From positions 434,001-498,000 of the forward strand of contig JACKPQ010000002.1 of assembly GCA_024233435.1 (NCBI GenBank): DNA of 64,000 bases, in the 5' to 3' direction. The number at the start of each line of letters is the position of its first letter. Position 1 is the stretch's first letter. A program made the translations under genes and the position numbers. The notes under the pieces are model-generated. The model did no database searches and had not been told where the DNA came from. It saw nothing but the letters and a program-made list of their open reading frames with translations. This DNA comes from Chlamydiales bacterium (GTDB lineage: Bacteria; Chlamydiota; Chlamydiia; Chlamydiales; JACKPQ01). Positions 1 to 8,526 of this stretch are shown here, piece by piece.

Positions 1-2
1 GA

Positions 3-449
3 TCAAAATATGATTTGAGGAATGTTGGAGTTAAAATGACCGATGTCGATGGTCTTCTTTGCATCGATGGTGTCCCCATTATACATAAGGATGCACTGAT
101 TATCGGGGCGAAGATGCTTAGAACAGATACGGTGCATCGTGTCCATAAACTAGCTGGTGACATTCTAATCATTTATAATGAAGAATTAGGGGTCAATGAG
201 AAAACACCGTTATACGTAGATATGCGCAGAAAAGTGCATTCTGAAGGATATGATTGTTATCGCTCTAGCAGGTTATTGAATGAGTTTGAAGACATTACTC
301 AGGAGACATGGACTTCTGTAGCCGCGTTGGTTAAATCAATAGGCGATTACGACCTTTTGGCCAATTTGAGTGCGAGTAATCTCGACGAGCAAATTTCAGA
401 ATATAAAGAGAGACTTGAGCTTATCGAGAAAGCCGCTCTTTCTGGGTGA
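3..449 (+). CDS. hypothetical protein, 5' end outside window
   Basis: The reading frame is open from the left edge of the window to a stop at 449, so the gene is probably cut off at its 5' side; a TTG at 15 and an ATG at 36 are the only start candidates inside. About 140 residues are visible: an alpha/beta-looking first half, then a more helical, acidic C-terminus rich in Glu and Leu. I do not recognise a family. Its last 54 bases overlap the 3' end of dnaJ, which comes from the opposite strand, so the two genes converge and overlap tail to tail. No terminator hairpin is visible between them. Function unknown. Confidence 0.55.
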   Translation, partial: SKYDLRNVGVKMTDVDGLLCIDGVPIIHKDALIIGAKMLRTDTVHRVHKLAGDILIIYNEELGVNEKTPLYVDMRRKVHSEGYDCYRSSRLLNEFEDITQETWTSVAALVKSIGDYDLLANLSASNLDEQISEYKERLELIEKAALSG

Positions 450-1574
450 GTTAGCGGGGGTTTCTGTGTCCGCAAACTCGCTGAGCAGCTTCTTTTGCTT
501 AGCATTTAGGTTGACAGGGGTTTCAACAAGAATGTGAACGAGTAGATCGCCTTTGCCATGTCCATGCACGTTTGGCAGGCCTTCGCCGCGCATACGCAAA
601 ACTTTGCCATGCTGCGTCCCTTCAGGAATTGTAAGGCGTACGCTGCCAGTGAGGGGAGTAGGGATCTCTTTTTTGGTGCCAAGGGTAGCTTCTGTGATGC
701 TGATGGGTAGCTCTAAGATGACATCATCTCCATCGCGTGAGAAAACTTCGTGGGATTTAACGCGTACATATACGTAGAGGTCACCTGGAGGGCCACCGCT
801 AAATCCTGCGTCGCCATGACCGGCCATTTTTAGGCGCATGCCATCGTCAATGCCAGCGGGAATGGGGATTTTGATTTTTTTCTTCTGCTTGATGCGGCCA
901 TTTCCATGGCACTCTGGACAGACATCGGTGATCATTTGACCAGCGCCATGACATTGTGAGCAGGTGGTAGTCATGCTAAAGAAGCCGCGTGTTTGATGCA
1001 TTTGCCCGCTGCCGCCACACGCAGAGCATGTCTTAACAGCTTCAGGCGATTTTGCTCCGCTGCCATTGCATTTTTCGCAATCGCAGAGGTTTGTAATAGA
1101 AGCTTCTTTTGTGACGCCCTTAGCGGCCTCATCAAAGGTGATGGTAATGGTCATTTTTTTGCTAGAACCTTGCTGGGCACGAGTGGCTGTGCCTCCTCCT
1201 CCAGCTCCAGCAAAACCGCCACCAAAAACTGACTCAAAAAAGACGTCGTTCATATTGCCGCCGCCACCGCCGCCGAAGGCTCCCATGAAGGTGCGCAGAG
1301 CCTCTTCCATAGAAGAGAATCCACCACCACCAAAACCTCCTGGCCCGCCTCCGCCTTTGAAGGCGTCAGCACCAAATTGATCGTACATGCGCCGTTTTTC
1401 ATCGTCGCTCAAGACTTCATAGGCCTCAGAAACTTCTTTGAATTGGGCCTCGGCTTCAGGGTTGCCTTGATTGCGATCAGGGTGGTATTTCAGGGCTAGC
1501 TTGCGGTAAGCTTTTTTGATTTCATCCGCTGAGGCGTTTTTTGAAACGCCCAACGTTTTGTAAAAGTCGCTCAT
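396..1574 (-). CDS. dnaJ: chaperone protein DnaJ
   Basis: Hsp40 co-chaperone that delivers unfolded clients to DnaK and stimulates its ATPase through the HPD motif. The 392-residue product has the complete DnaJ order: J domain (residues about 1-70, HPD in KYHPDRNQG), a long glycine/phenylalanine-rich linker (about 75-135), four zinc-binding CxxCxGxG motifs (CEKCNGSG, CSACGGSG, CSQCHGAG, CPECHGNG) and the beta-rich C-terminal substrate domain. Length is normal for DnaJ. The ATG at 1574 directly abuts the rpsU stop, so the two are co-transcribed and translationally coupled. rpsU-dnaJ adjacency is typical of Chlamydiae. Confidence 0.97.
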   Translation of the reverse strand: MSDFYKTLGVSKNASADEIKKAYRKLALKYHPDRNQGNPEAEAQFKEVSEAYEVLSDDEKRRMYDQFGADAFKGGGGPGGFGGGGFSSMEEALRTFMGAFGGGGGGNMNDVFFESVFGGGFAGAGGGGTATRAQQGSSKKMTITITFDEAAKGVTKEASITNLCDCEKCNGSGAKSPEAVKTCSACGGSGQMHQTRGFFSMTTTCSQCHGAGQMITDVCPECHGNGRIKQKKKIKIPIPAGIDDGMRLKMAGHGDAGFSGGPPGDLYVYVRVKSHEVFSRDGDDVILELPISITEATLGTKKEIPTPLTGSVRLTIPEGTQHGKVLRMRGEGLPNVHGHGKGDLLVHILVETPVNLNAKQKKLLSEFADTETPANSPRKSGFLDKLKSLFIF

Positions 1575-1760
1575 CTATCTATATTTTTTTAGCTTGTGCT
1601 TGAGAGCTGCCTTAGATTTTGCGCGCATCTTAACGGATGGCTTGTCGTGAAATCGAATGGCTTTAGCCGTCTTCATCACGCCTTCCTTATCAAGTTTCTT
1701 CTTGAGTGCGCGAAGCGCTTTATCGACCGATTCTCCGTTGCGTACTTTGACAGATGTCAT
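1575..1760 (-). CDS. rpsU: 30S ribosomal protein S21
   Basis: Small basic ribosomal protein (61 residues) of the 30S subunit, involved in early translation initiation. The N-terminus TSVKVRNGESVDKALRALKK matches the S21 family start, followed by the Lys/Arg-rich tail (KSKAALKHKLKKYR). The stop codon is immediately followed by the dnaJ ATG, giving a two-gene unit. Upstream tsaB is on the same strand 118 bases away, so it could belong to the same operon; no terminator is visible in the gap. Confidence 0.95.
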   Translation of the reverse strand: MTSVKVRNGESVDKALRALKKKLDKEGVMKTAKAIRFHDKPSVKMRAKSKAALKHKLKKYR

Positions 1761-1878
1761 GTCTAAATCACCATCTTTTTGTTAAGAACCTAAACGAGGG
1801 GCTTAAATCACTCAAAACCCAGAGTTCAGATTGTAGGTTTATTCAATACGTTAATAGTAATGGATTGAGCTATTGTCG

Positions 1879-2481
1879 TCAAGGTGTGCGTAGGTAGAGA
1901 ACTTCACATGAGGTGGCAGGTATTGGTGTAAGTGTTTGTAGCTGAGATGCTAAGTGCTTTGCAGATGGTTGTACAGAATGCCACTCTTGGGCTGAATTAT
2001 TGAGCTTTGCCTGTAGATCAATTGCCTGAGGCGATAAAAAGGGGCCTGATCCGAGTGCGTCGAGAGGAAGTAGTTCGGGTGTGTTGTAAGTGGTTGTATT
2101 TGAGTGATTTCCTGATAGGACATAGACTGCTGATCCTTTGGCGTCTACAAGGACATTGAAAGGGCCGGGTTTAAGGGGCTTGAAAGCGCGCAGACTACAA
2201 AAGGGGAGTAGGGGAATGGAAAGGGCAAAGCCCAGGGCTTTGGCGATGGTCACTGCGATACGCGTGCCTGTAAAGGCTCCAGGCCCGATTCCAACTGCTA
2301 TAGCTTTAAGATCTTGTAGCTGATAGCCGTGGCATTTAAGGAAGCCTTGTAGCTGAGGCAAAAGGGTTTGTGATGCTCGCCCCACACCCAGAGGATACTC
2401 GGCAATGAGCTCAGACCCATCGGCTAATGCCATAAGGCTGTAATCGGTACTTGTATCTAAAATCAAAGTCAGCATATTCAT
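1879..2481 (-). CDS. tsaB: tRNA threonylcarbamoyladenosine biosynthesis protein TsaB
   Basis: Partner of TsaD in forming N6-threonylcarbamoyladenosine at A37 of ANN-decoding tRNAs; an ASKHA-fold paralogue without its own catalytic site. The N-terminus reads LTLILDTSTDYSLMAL, the usual TsaB start, and VGIGPGAFTGTRIAV (about residues 65-80) is the family signature (GPGSFTGxR). I choose the ATG at 2481 (or 2475); the longer frame to 2544 adds a non-conserved extension that would run almost to the lon start. About 200 residues, slightly short as in other Chlamydiae. Divergent from lon with about 65 bases between them. Confidence 0.88.
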   Translation of the reverse strand: MNMLTLILDTSTDYSLMALADGSELIAEYPLGVGRASQTLLPQLQGFLKCHGYQLQDLKAIAVGIGPGAFTGTRIAVTIAKALGFALSIPLLPFCSLRAFKPLKPGPFNVLVDAKGSAVYVLSGNHSNTTTYNTPELLPLDALGSGPFLSPQAIDLQAKLNNSAQEWHSVQPSAKHLASQLQTLTPIPATSCEVLYLRTP

Positions 2482-2546
2482 AGTATAAGCGGGCTTGCAT
2501 TTTAGCGCTAGCGGCTGTATCATGGTAAATATTTTGAGAGGCAAAT

Positions 2547-5009
2547 TTGAAAGAAGCTGAGATTGAAGAAGATTTTAATGTTCCTGGGCCGGCTGGAGAA
2601 TCTCCTGATGAGCTATTTGTCATCCCATTAACAAGGCGCCCCTTTTTTCCTGGAATGGCAGCACCTGTTGTCATTGAGCCGGGTCCTTATTACGAAGTTC
2701 TCAAATCTATTGCTGCATCCGATCATAAGCAACTGGCGTTGGTGCTTACCAAAAAAGAAGACGCTGATATCTACAAGCTTAAGTTAAGCGACATGTGTTC
2801 GGTGGGTGTGTCTGCAAGGATCTTGCGCATTATGCCTGGTGATCAGGGAGGAGCTCAAGTCATCCTCAACATGGAAAAGCGCATTAAGCTTACTGGTCCT
2901 GCTAAGAAGAAAGAGAAGACGCTTAAGGCTAAGGTGAGCTACCACGAAGATAGCCCCCCTTCTAGGGTTAATAAAGTGCTTAAGGCCTATTCAATTAGCA
3001 TTATCACGACGATTAAAGAGTTATTGAAACTTAATCCGTTGTTTAAAGAAGAGCTGCAAATTTTCTTGAGCCATTCTGATTTTACTGAGCCAGGACGCTT
3101 GGCAGATTTTGCGGTAGCGCTAACGACTGCATCGCGCGACGAGTTGCAAGATGTCTTGTCGGCTTTTGATTTGCAAACGCGCATTGATAAAGCGCTTGCG
3201 CTTTTGAAAAAAGAGCTCGATTTAAGCAAGCTCCAAAGCAGCATTGCCTCCAAAATTGAAGGCAGCATTAATAAGACGCAGCGCGAGTTTTTCTTAAGAG
3301 AGCAGTTGAAGACGATTAAGAAAGAGCTTGGGCTGGAAAAAGATGATAAAACCTGTGATGTTGAAAAGTTTAATCAGCGCTTAAAAGAGCGCCAAGTGCC
3401 AGGTGATGTTTTTAGCGTCATTAGTGAAGAGCTTGATAAACTGGGTGTGCTCGATGTTCAATCGGCGGAGTATTCTGTTTGTCGCAATTACCTCGATTGG
3501 TTGACAATTGTGCCGTGGGGCATTTTTTCTGAAGAAAAGCATGATATAAAGCTTGCTGATAAAGTCCTTGAAGAGGATCATTATGGGCTCAAAGATATTA
3601 AAGAGCGCATTTTAGAGTTTATTAGCGTTGGCAAACTCTCAGGTGGCGTTAAGGGGAGTATTATTTGCCTGGTAGGCCCGCCAGGAGCTGGTAAAACAAG
3701 CATCGGTAAGAGCATTGCTAAAGCGCTCGACCGTAAATTCTACCGTTTTTCTGTAGGCGGCATGCGTGATGAAGCAGAAATTAAAGGGCACAGGCGTACC
3801 TATATTGGCGCTATGCCTGGTAAGATGATCCAAGCCTTAAAGTTTTGCGGAACTATGAACCCTGTCATCATGCTCGATGAAGTGGATAAGTTAGGGGCAA
3901 GCTATCACGGTGATCCAGCTTCAGCATTGCTTGAAGTTCTCGATCCCGAGCAGAACAAAGATTTCCTAGACCATTATCTAGATGTACGCTGCGATTTGTC
4001 CAATACGCTTTTCATCATTACAGCAAACGTTTTGGATACGATTCCTGAGCCGCTTAAAGACCGTATGGATATTTTACGCCTTTCGGGATACATCACTGAA
4101 GAGAAAGTACAGATTGCAAAAAAATATCTCATTCCGCGTCATCGCAAAGATATGGGGTTAAAGTTAAGTGATGTCACATTTTCTAATAAAGCCATTGAAG
4201 CAATTGTTGAGGGATACGCTCGCGAGGCAGGTGTTAGAAGTTTGGAAAATAACATCAAGAAAGTGCTTCGTAAAGTTGCGCGCAAAATTGTTGAATCACC
4301 TCGCAAGACTACAAAATATATCATCAGCGAAAAGACGCTGCCCGACTATTTAGGGAAACCGATCTTTACATCTGATCGCTTCTATCCTGTAATGCCGATA
4401 GGGGTGTCCATGGGACTTGCTTGGACAGCGATGGGTGGTGCTACACTTTATATTGAAGCCATCCCAACGCCAGCAGATAAAACATCGATGCGCCTAACAG
4501 GCCAAGCGGGTGATGTCATGAAAGAATCGGCCCAAATCGCTTGGAGTTATACAGCAAATAGTTTGGAGCAGTTTGCGCCCAAGGCTGAGTTTTTTCCAAA
4601 GCAAGAGGTCCATATCCACATTCCAGAAGGAGCCACGCCAAAAGATGGGCCTTCTGCTGGTATTACGATGGTAACAGCGCTTATGTCGCTGCTTCTGAAC
4701 AAGCCGGTATGCAAGGACTTAGCAATGACAGGAGAGCTTACACTGACTGGCAAGGTGCTCCCAATAGGTGGTGTGAAGGAAAAGCTCATTGCTGCTCGCC
4801 GCTCAAAAATGAAGCAAATTATTTTTCCCCAGCAGAATCAGCGCGATTATGATGAGCTGCCCGACTATTTAAAAAAAGGACTTAAGGTGCATTTTGTCGA
4901 CTATTATGAAGATGTCTTCAAAATCGCTTTTGGAAAAACACATGAGAGAAAAACAACTAACAAGAAGCCAGCTGCAGGTAAAAGTTCAAGAGCTAAAAGC
5001 CGCAAATAA
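2547..5009 (+). CDS. lon: ATP-dependent Lon protease
   Basis: Cytoplasmic AAA+ serine protease that degrades misfolded and regulatory proteins. The 820-residue product has the N-terminal substrate domain (LTRRPFFPGM), coiled-coil middle, AAA+ module with Walker A GPPGAGKT near residue 376 and Walker B VIMLDEVDK, and the C-terminal protease with Ser in PKDGPSAG and Lys in GGVKEKL, the Ser-Lys dyad of Lon. The start appears to be TTG at 2547, supported by GAGAGG five bases upstream. The C-terminus has an unusually basic tail (ERKTTNKKPAAGKSSRAKSRK region). Length agrees with chlamydial Lon. The next gene begins inside the lon 3' end. Confidence 0.97.
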   Translation: MKEAEIEEDFNVPGPAGESPDELFVIPLTRRPFFPGMAAPVVIEPGPYYEVLKSIAASDHKQLALVLTKKEDADIYKLKLSDMCSVGVSARILRIMPGDQGGAQVILNMEKRIKLTGPAKKKEKTLKAKVSYHEDSPPSRVNKVLKAYSISIITTIKELLKLNPLFKEELQIFLSHSDFTEPGRLADFAVALTTASRDELQDVLSAFDLQTRIDKALALLKKELDLSKLQSSIASKIEGSINKTQREFFLREQLKTIKKELGLEKDDKTCDVEKFNQRLKERQVPGDVFSVISEELDKLGVLDVQSAEYSVCRNYLDWLTIVPWGIFSEEKHDIKLADKVLEEDHYGLKDIKERILEFISVGKLSGGVKGSIICLVGPPGAGKTSIGKSIAKALDRKFYRFSVGGMRDEAEIKGHRRTYIGAMPGKMIQALKFCGTMNPVIMLDEVDKLGASYHGDPASALLEVLDPEQNKDFLDHYLDVRCDLSNTLFIITANVLDTIPEPLKDRMDILRLSGYITEEKVQIAKKYLIPRHRKDMGLKLSDVTFSNKAIEAIVEGYAREAGVRSLENNIKKVLRKVARKIVESPRKTTKYIISEKTLPDYLGKPIFTSDRFYPVMPIGVSMGLAWTAMGGATLYIEAIPTPADKTSMRLTGQAGDVMKESAQIAWSYTANSLEQFAPKAEFFPKQEVHIHIPEGATPKDGPSAGITMVTALMSLLLNKPVCKDLAMTGELTLTGKVLPIGGVKEKLIAARRSKMKQIIFPQQNQRDYDELPDYLKKGLKVHFVDYYEDVFKIAFGKTHERKTTNKKPAAGKSSRAKSRK

Positions 5010-5415
5010 AACCATTGCGACTCTCAACGGATCATTTGATCTTTTGCATGCAGGGCATTTGCACATTCTATTTGAGGCTGCTAGTCAAGCAGACGTTCTA
5101 ATTGTTGCTCTGAATACAGATGCATCCATTAAACGCTATAAAGGCGAGCATCGCCCGATCTGCACTTTAGAAGAGCGCATGGCAATGATGGCAGCACTTG
5201 AATGTGTTGATTACGTCACCTCATTTGATGAAGATACGCCCATCGAAACGCTTAAAATTATTCAGCCAAATGTCCACGTCAACGGGGCGGAATATGGTGA
5301 GAATTGCATTGAATCGGGCGTTGTCAAAGCTCATGGGGGCCGTATTCATATCGTCGACCTTGTTCCTGGTCTTTCGACTTCAAAACTTATCGAAAGAATT
5401 GTCCAATGCGTTTAG
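4942..5415 (+). CDS. rfaE2: D-glycero-beta-D-manno-heptose 1-phosphate adenylyltransferase (RfaE2 / HldE C-terminal domain type)
   Basis: Cytidylyltransferase-fold enzyme. Residues show LNGSFDLLHAGHLHIL, the nucleotide-binding HxGH region (NGCFDxLHxGH), then DVLIVALNTDASI and a C-terminal GLSTSKLI motif typical of heptose-1-phosphate adenylyltransferases, which make ADP-heptose for lipopolysaccharide core. Only the adenylyltransferase domain is present (157 residues); the HldE kinase domain is not fused here. I choose ATG 4942, preceded by GGAAA, over the longer frame from 4894. It overlaps the lon end by 68 bases and the next gene by 10, so it is translationally coupled. A related nucleotidyltransferase specificity (e.g. 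FAD synthetase-like) is less likely. Confidence 0.82.
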   Translation: MREKQLTRSQLQVKVQELKAANKTIATLNGSFDLLHAGHLHILFEAASQADVLIVALNTDASIKRYKGEHRPICTLEERMAMMAALECVDYVTSFDEDTPIETLKIIQPNVHVNGAEYGENCIESGVVKAHGGRIHIVDLVPGLSTSKLIERIVQCV

Positions 5416-6506
5416 TTGCCACGATTGAAAATTCTCAAGATGCCTACGTTGTAATCACGGCCTTGCAGCATGAAGGGATTGAAACTACTTTTGAGGAGAC
5501 ATCAAAGGGCACGCAAGTTTGGATTGCCAATGAGGATGATCTCATTCGGGCAAAAGAAATTGCAGAAGAGTATAAGGGAGATCCCAAAGCCTTGCGCTTT
5601 GCAAGAGCTCGATCTGCTCCACGTGTTCAGCAAATTGATCCGAGCCAACCTAAAGCAGTTCCAGTTCCTCAGAAAAAGCCTATGATCACTAAGCTTGCAA
5701 TCAGCTTATGCATCTTCTTCTTCTTTTGGACATGGATGCAAGAGGCCAGCGAAATGAAAAAGGGTGAGACAAAGCGCGCCCAGTTTGAATTCACAGAGCT
5801 TGCCTCTGTAATGCTCTACGACTACCCACAAACCTTTGAGCTCATGCGCACATTTGTGGAAAAATATCCGATCAAAGAGCGCAAAGATATTAGTGCATTG
5901 CCTATTGAGGCAAAAGAGCTTTTTCGAAAAGCAGAGCGCACACCTTATTGGGATGGCATTTACGAGTGGATGCTCAGCTACCCCAAGCCCGATCCCCATT
6001 TAGACGCGCCCATGTTTGAAAAATTGCGAGAAGGGCAATTTTGGCGTTTAATCTCGCCAGTCTTTTTGCATGGCAACATCATCCATATCCTATTCAATAT
6101 GCTCTGGCTCTGGCTTCTTGGGCGTATGATTGAAATGCGCATGAAACCGATGCGCTATATCCTTCTTATGCTAATCATTGGGGTGGGCAGCAATACTGCG
6201 CAGTATCTCATGAGCGGACCTTTCTTTATCGGATACTCTGGGATCATCACAGGTTTAGCTGGATTCATCTGGATACGTCAAAAGGTAGCTCCTTGGGAAG
6301 GGTATCCCTTGCCTCGCTCAACGCTCATATTCTTGATGGTGTTCATTTTTGGAATGGGCGCCTTGGGAATTGTGAGTTTTATTTTTGAGCGGATGGGACA
6401 TTCTTTTTTTGCAATGAATCTAGCAAATACAGCGCACATCACAGGGCTACTCATAGGAGCAGGCTTAGCGCGCATTCCCTACTTTGCGCGTAGGAGGCGA
6501 GCATGA
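5406..6506 (+). CDS. rhomboid family intramembrane serine protease
   Basis: GlpG-like rhomboid of 366 residues. Residues 1-60 form a soluble alpha/beta domain resembling the cytosolic domain of GlpG; a first hydrophobic segment lies near 100-115. The core carries HGNIIHILFNMLWLWLLG (the HxxxN region of TM2), GYSGIITGLAGF (GxSG with the catalytic Ser) and AHITGLLIGAGLA (catalytic His in the last core helix). These residues predict active intramembrane proteolysis. The ATG overlaps the end of the heptose gene by 10 bases, and the stop overlaps the RNase Z start (ATGA), making a coupled run. Substrate unknown. Confidence 0.9.
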   Translation: MRLVATIENSQDAYVVITALQHEGIETTFEETSKGTQVWIANEDDLIRAKEIAEEYKGDPKALRFARARSAPRVQQIDPSQPKAVPVPQKKPMITKLAISLCIFFFFWTWMQEASEMKKGETKRAQFEFTELASVMLYDYPQTFELMRTFVEKYPIKERKDISALPIEAKELFRKAERTPYWDGIYEWMLSYPKPDPHLDAPMFEKLREGQFWRLISPVFLHGNIIHILFNMLWLWLLGRMIEMRMKPMRYILLMLIIGVGSNTAQYLMSGPFFIGYSGIITGLAGFIWIRQKVAPWEGYPLPRSTLIFLMVFIFGMGALGIVSFIFERMGHSFFAMNLANTAHITGLLIGAGLARIPYFARRRRA

Positions 6507-7423
6507 GTGTGCGCGACCTGATCATCTTAGGGTGTTCTGCTCAACAGCCAACGCGCAAGCGCAACCATGGAGCTTATCTTCTGCGCTGGAATGAAAAAGG
6601 CTTTCTTTTTGATCCCGGTGAAGGAACTCAAAGGCAATTTATCTACGCAGATGTAGCACCACCGACGGTGACTCATATTTTTGTCAGCCACTTCCATGGA
6701 GATCACTGTTTAGGCCTTGGATCGATGCTCATGCGTCTGAACCTTGATAAAGTTACGCATCCCATCCATTGCTTTTATCCAGCATCTGGGCAAAAGTATT
6801 TTGATCGGCTGCGTTATGGCACCATGTATCATGAGAACATCAACGTTATTTTACATCCTATCGACCAGGGCGGCATTATCTATAAAGATGAAGGCTTTAC
6901 TATTGAAGCTCAGTTTCTTGATCACGGCGTGGACAACCTTGGTTATCGTCTAAAAGAAGATGACCAACTCAAATTCGACCGTGCCAAGCTCAATGCTCAC
7001 GGCGTAAAAGGCCCGCTAGTGCGTCAGTTGCAAGATCAGGGACATGTTGAAATTGGTGGTAAAACTGTCACACTTGAAGATGTCAGCTGGCTGCGTCAAG
7101 GAGACATTTTTGCTTATGTCATCGATACCCGACCATGTAAAAACGCTATCCACCTTGCTCGCGATGCCAGCATGCTTCTATGCGAGAGCACATTTTTATC
7201 CGATAGCGCCGATCTTGCCAGAAAATATCATCACATGACTGCCACTGAGGCGGCGCAAATAGCATCTCAAGCGCATGCCAAGCAGCTCATCTTGACCCAT
7301 TTTTCAGCCCGCTACTTAGATGAGGAAGTCTTTGCAGAAGAAGCTCGGAAGATCTTCCCCAACGCTTATGCTGCTAAAGATCTACGCAGATTTGAATTTT
7401 CAAGGACAGACTTTAAAAAATAG
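6503..7423 (+). CDS. rnz: ribonuclease Z (tRNA 3' endonuclease)
   Basis: Metallo-beta-lactamase-fold nuclease that trims tRNA 3' trailers. 306 residues; the zinc ligands VSHFHGDHCLGL (HxHxDH) lie near residues 60-72, and further ligands appear in LDHGVDNLGY, AYVIDTRPC and LTHFSARY, all typical of bacterial RNase Z. The length fits the short form. The start codon overlaps the rhomboid stop by 4 bases. Synteny with xerC and the ABC-F gene matches the chlamydial block. Confidence 0.94.
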   Translation: MSVRDLIILGCSAQQPTRKRNHGAYLLRWNEKGFLFDPGEGTQRQFIYADVAPPTVTHIFVSHFHGDHCLGLGSMLMRLNLDKVTHPIHCFYPASGQKYFDRLRYGTMYHENINVILHPIDQGGIIYKDEGFTIEAQFLDHGVDNLGYRLKEDDQLKFDRAKLNAHGVKGPLVRQLQDQGHVEIGGKTVTLEDVSWLRQGDIFAYVIDTRPCKNAIHLARDASMLLCESTFLSDSADLARKYHHMTATEAAQIASQAHAKQLILTHFSARYLDEEVFAEEARKIFPNAYAAKDLRRFEFSRTDFKK

Positions 7424-7425
7424 GG

Positions 7426-8040
7426 CTAGCCTTCTTTCATGGAAGCATGGATCTCTTCAACGATCCTCGCTTCTTCTGAGAAGCCAACATAGTTAAGAGG
7501 TGCGTTGGTATGGCGACCCTCACTGCGAAGAGAGGCCCAACGGCGATCATAATTGCGAGGCGAGCCTTTATCCCAGGATAGCGCGTCCTGCTTGACTTGG
7601 TCCCAAGCCTGCTTGAATTTCTCTTCATCGAGTTTTGGTACGGATAGGCGTACTTGCTCAAGCATTTCGTCAGGGATGCTTTGCAAGGATGGATCTTGAC
7701 TCATTGCTATATCAATCTTAGCGCGTAGGTGAGCCACGCGTGTGAGCAGAGTTCCCCAATAATAATCATCATTTTTTAGACAATGGATGCCTACAGCGAG
7801 AAGGCCGATAGGGTTGTATGTGCTTGGGTCTTTTAAGATCTTTTCTGCTAAGAAGATACGGTAATCGGGTCGAATGCCCTTTTCAGTAAGACCGTTAAAA
7901 GCTTCGATGGAGTCTTTGGCGTTGATAAATGCATATTCGCCAGATGTTTTGGATTTAACAGCGGGGGCAAAGCAACACGTTTTGTTGTTTCCCATACATC
8001 CACATAGCAGGATTAATCCAACTGCCCAAAAATTTTTCAT
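7426..8040 (-). CDS. hypothetical lipoprotein
   Basis: 204-residue exported protein with a lipoprotein signal (MKNFWAVGLILLCGC, lipobox LLCGC), so probably anchored to a membrane. The remainder is soluble, helical and rich in charged residues, without a motif I recognise. A strong ribosome site (GGAGGT) sits ahead of the ATG at 8040. It converges on RNase Z with only 2 bases between the stop codons. Cysteines at positions just after the lipobox (TCCF) are unusual. Function unknown. Confidence 0.75.
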   Translation of the reverse strand: MKNFWAVGLILLCGCMGNNKTCCFAPAVKSKTSGEYAFINAKDSIEAFNGLTEKGIRPDYRIFLAEKILKDPSTYNPIGLLAVGIHCLKNDDYYWGTLLTRVAHLRAKIDIAMSQDPSLQSIPDEMLEQVRLSVPKLDEEKFKQAWDQVKQDALSWDKGSPRNYDRRWASLRSEGRHTNAPLNYVGFSEEARIVEEIHASMKEG

Positions 8041-8069
8041 ACAAACCTCCGTTAAGACGGCAGCATAAA

Positions 8070-8474
8070 CTATGCAGCGTATTTTTTCAACTCATCAGAA
8101 AGAAGCTCAAGCTCCTTGATAAGATTGACGGTGGCAAAGTTATAGCGAATGAAATTATGCATGACAGCTTTGAAGGTGTCTTCAGTTTGGTTTTGGAATG
8201 CCTCTGCAGATTGGAGCATAGATGTAGGCTGTTTTTTGCCTGTACCGTTGATGGGCTGGGTGAGAATGTCTTGAACAATCACTGCCACATCTTCAACATC
8301 TTCAGATTTGATCACTTCTAAAGATTGCTTATTGAGCTCAAAAACCTCATTAGCAATTCTTCTTAAATGATCATTTTTTTCTGCAAGCGCTTGGTCTTTT
8401 AAAAGGGCTCGAATGTCATTGATAAATCGATCAAGTGTTGTAGCAAGCGCGATACATACCTGTTTATTGTCCAT
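8070..8474 (-). CDS. hypothetical helical protein
   Basis: About 134 residues from the ATG at 8474 (the frame can extend to 8522). It is predicted to be almost entirely alpha-helical, with heptad-like Leu/Ile spacing (e.g. LLKDQALAEKNDHLRRI and the C-terminal LIKELELLSDELKKY). No signal peptide or membrane segment. It lies between a lipoprotein gene and the ABC-F gene on the same strand, so the three could be one unit. No family recognised. Confidence 0.6.
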   Translation of the reverse strand: MDNKQVCIALATTLDRFINDIRALLKDQALAEKNDHLRRIANEVFELNKQSLEVIKSEDVEDVAVIVQDILTQPINGTGKKQPTSMLQSAEAFQNQTEDTFKAVMHNFIRYNFATVNLIKELELLSDELKKYAA

Positions 8475-8526
8475 GAATTCATATCTAGCATACCGCAAAC
8501 TTTTTGAGCTAGAGCAAAGCAACCAG

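Noticed and set aside
1066..1380. Pro-rich plus-strand ORF of 104 codons
   Set aside because: Antisense of the glycine-rich linker of dnaJ (GGN read backwards gives Pro codons).
1879..2544. Extended N-terminus for TsaB from 2544
   Set aside because: The extra 21 residues are not TsaB-like and would begin next to the lon start; ATG 2481/2475 fits the family.
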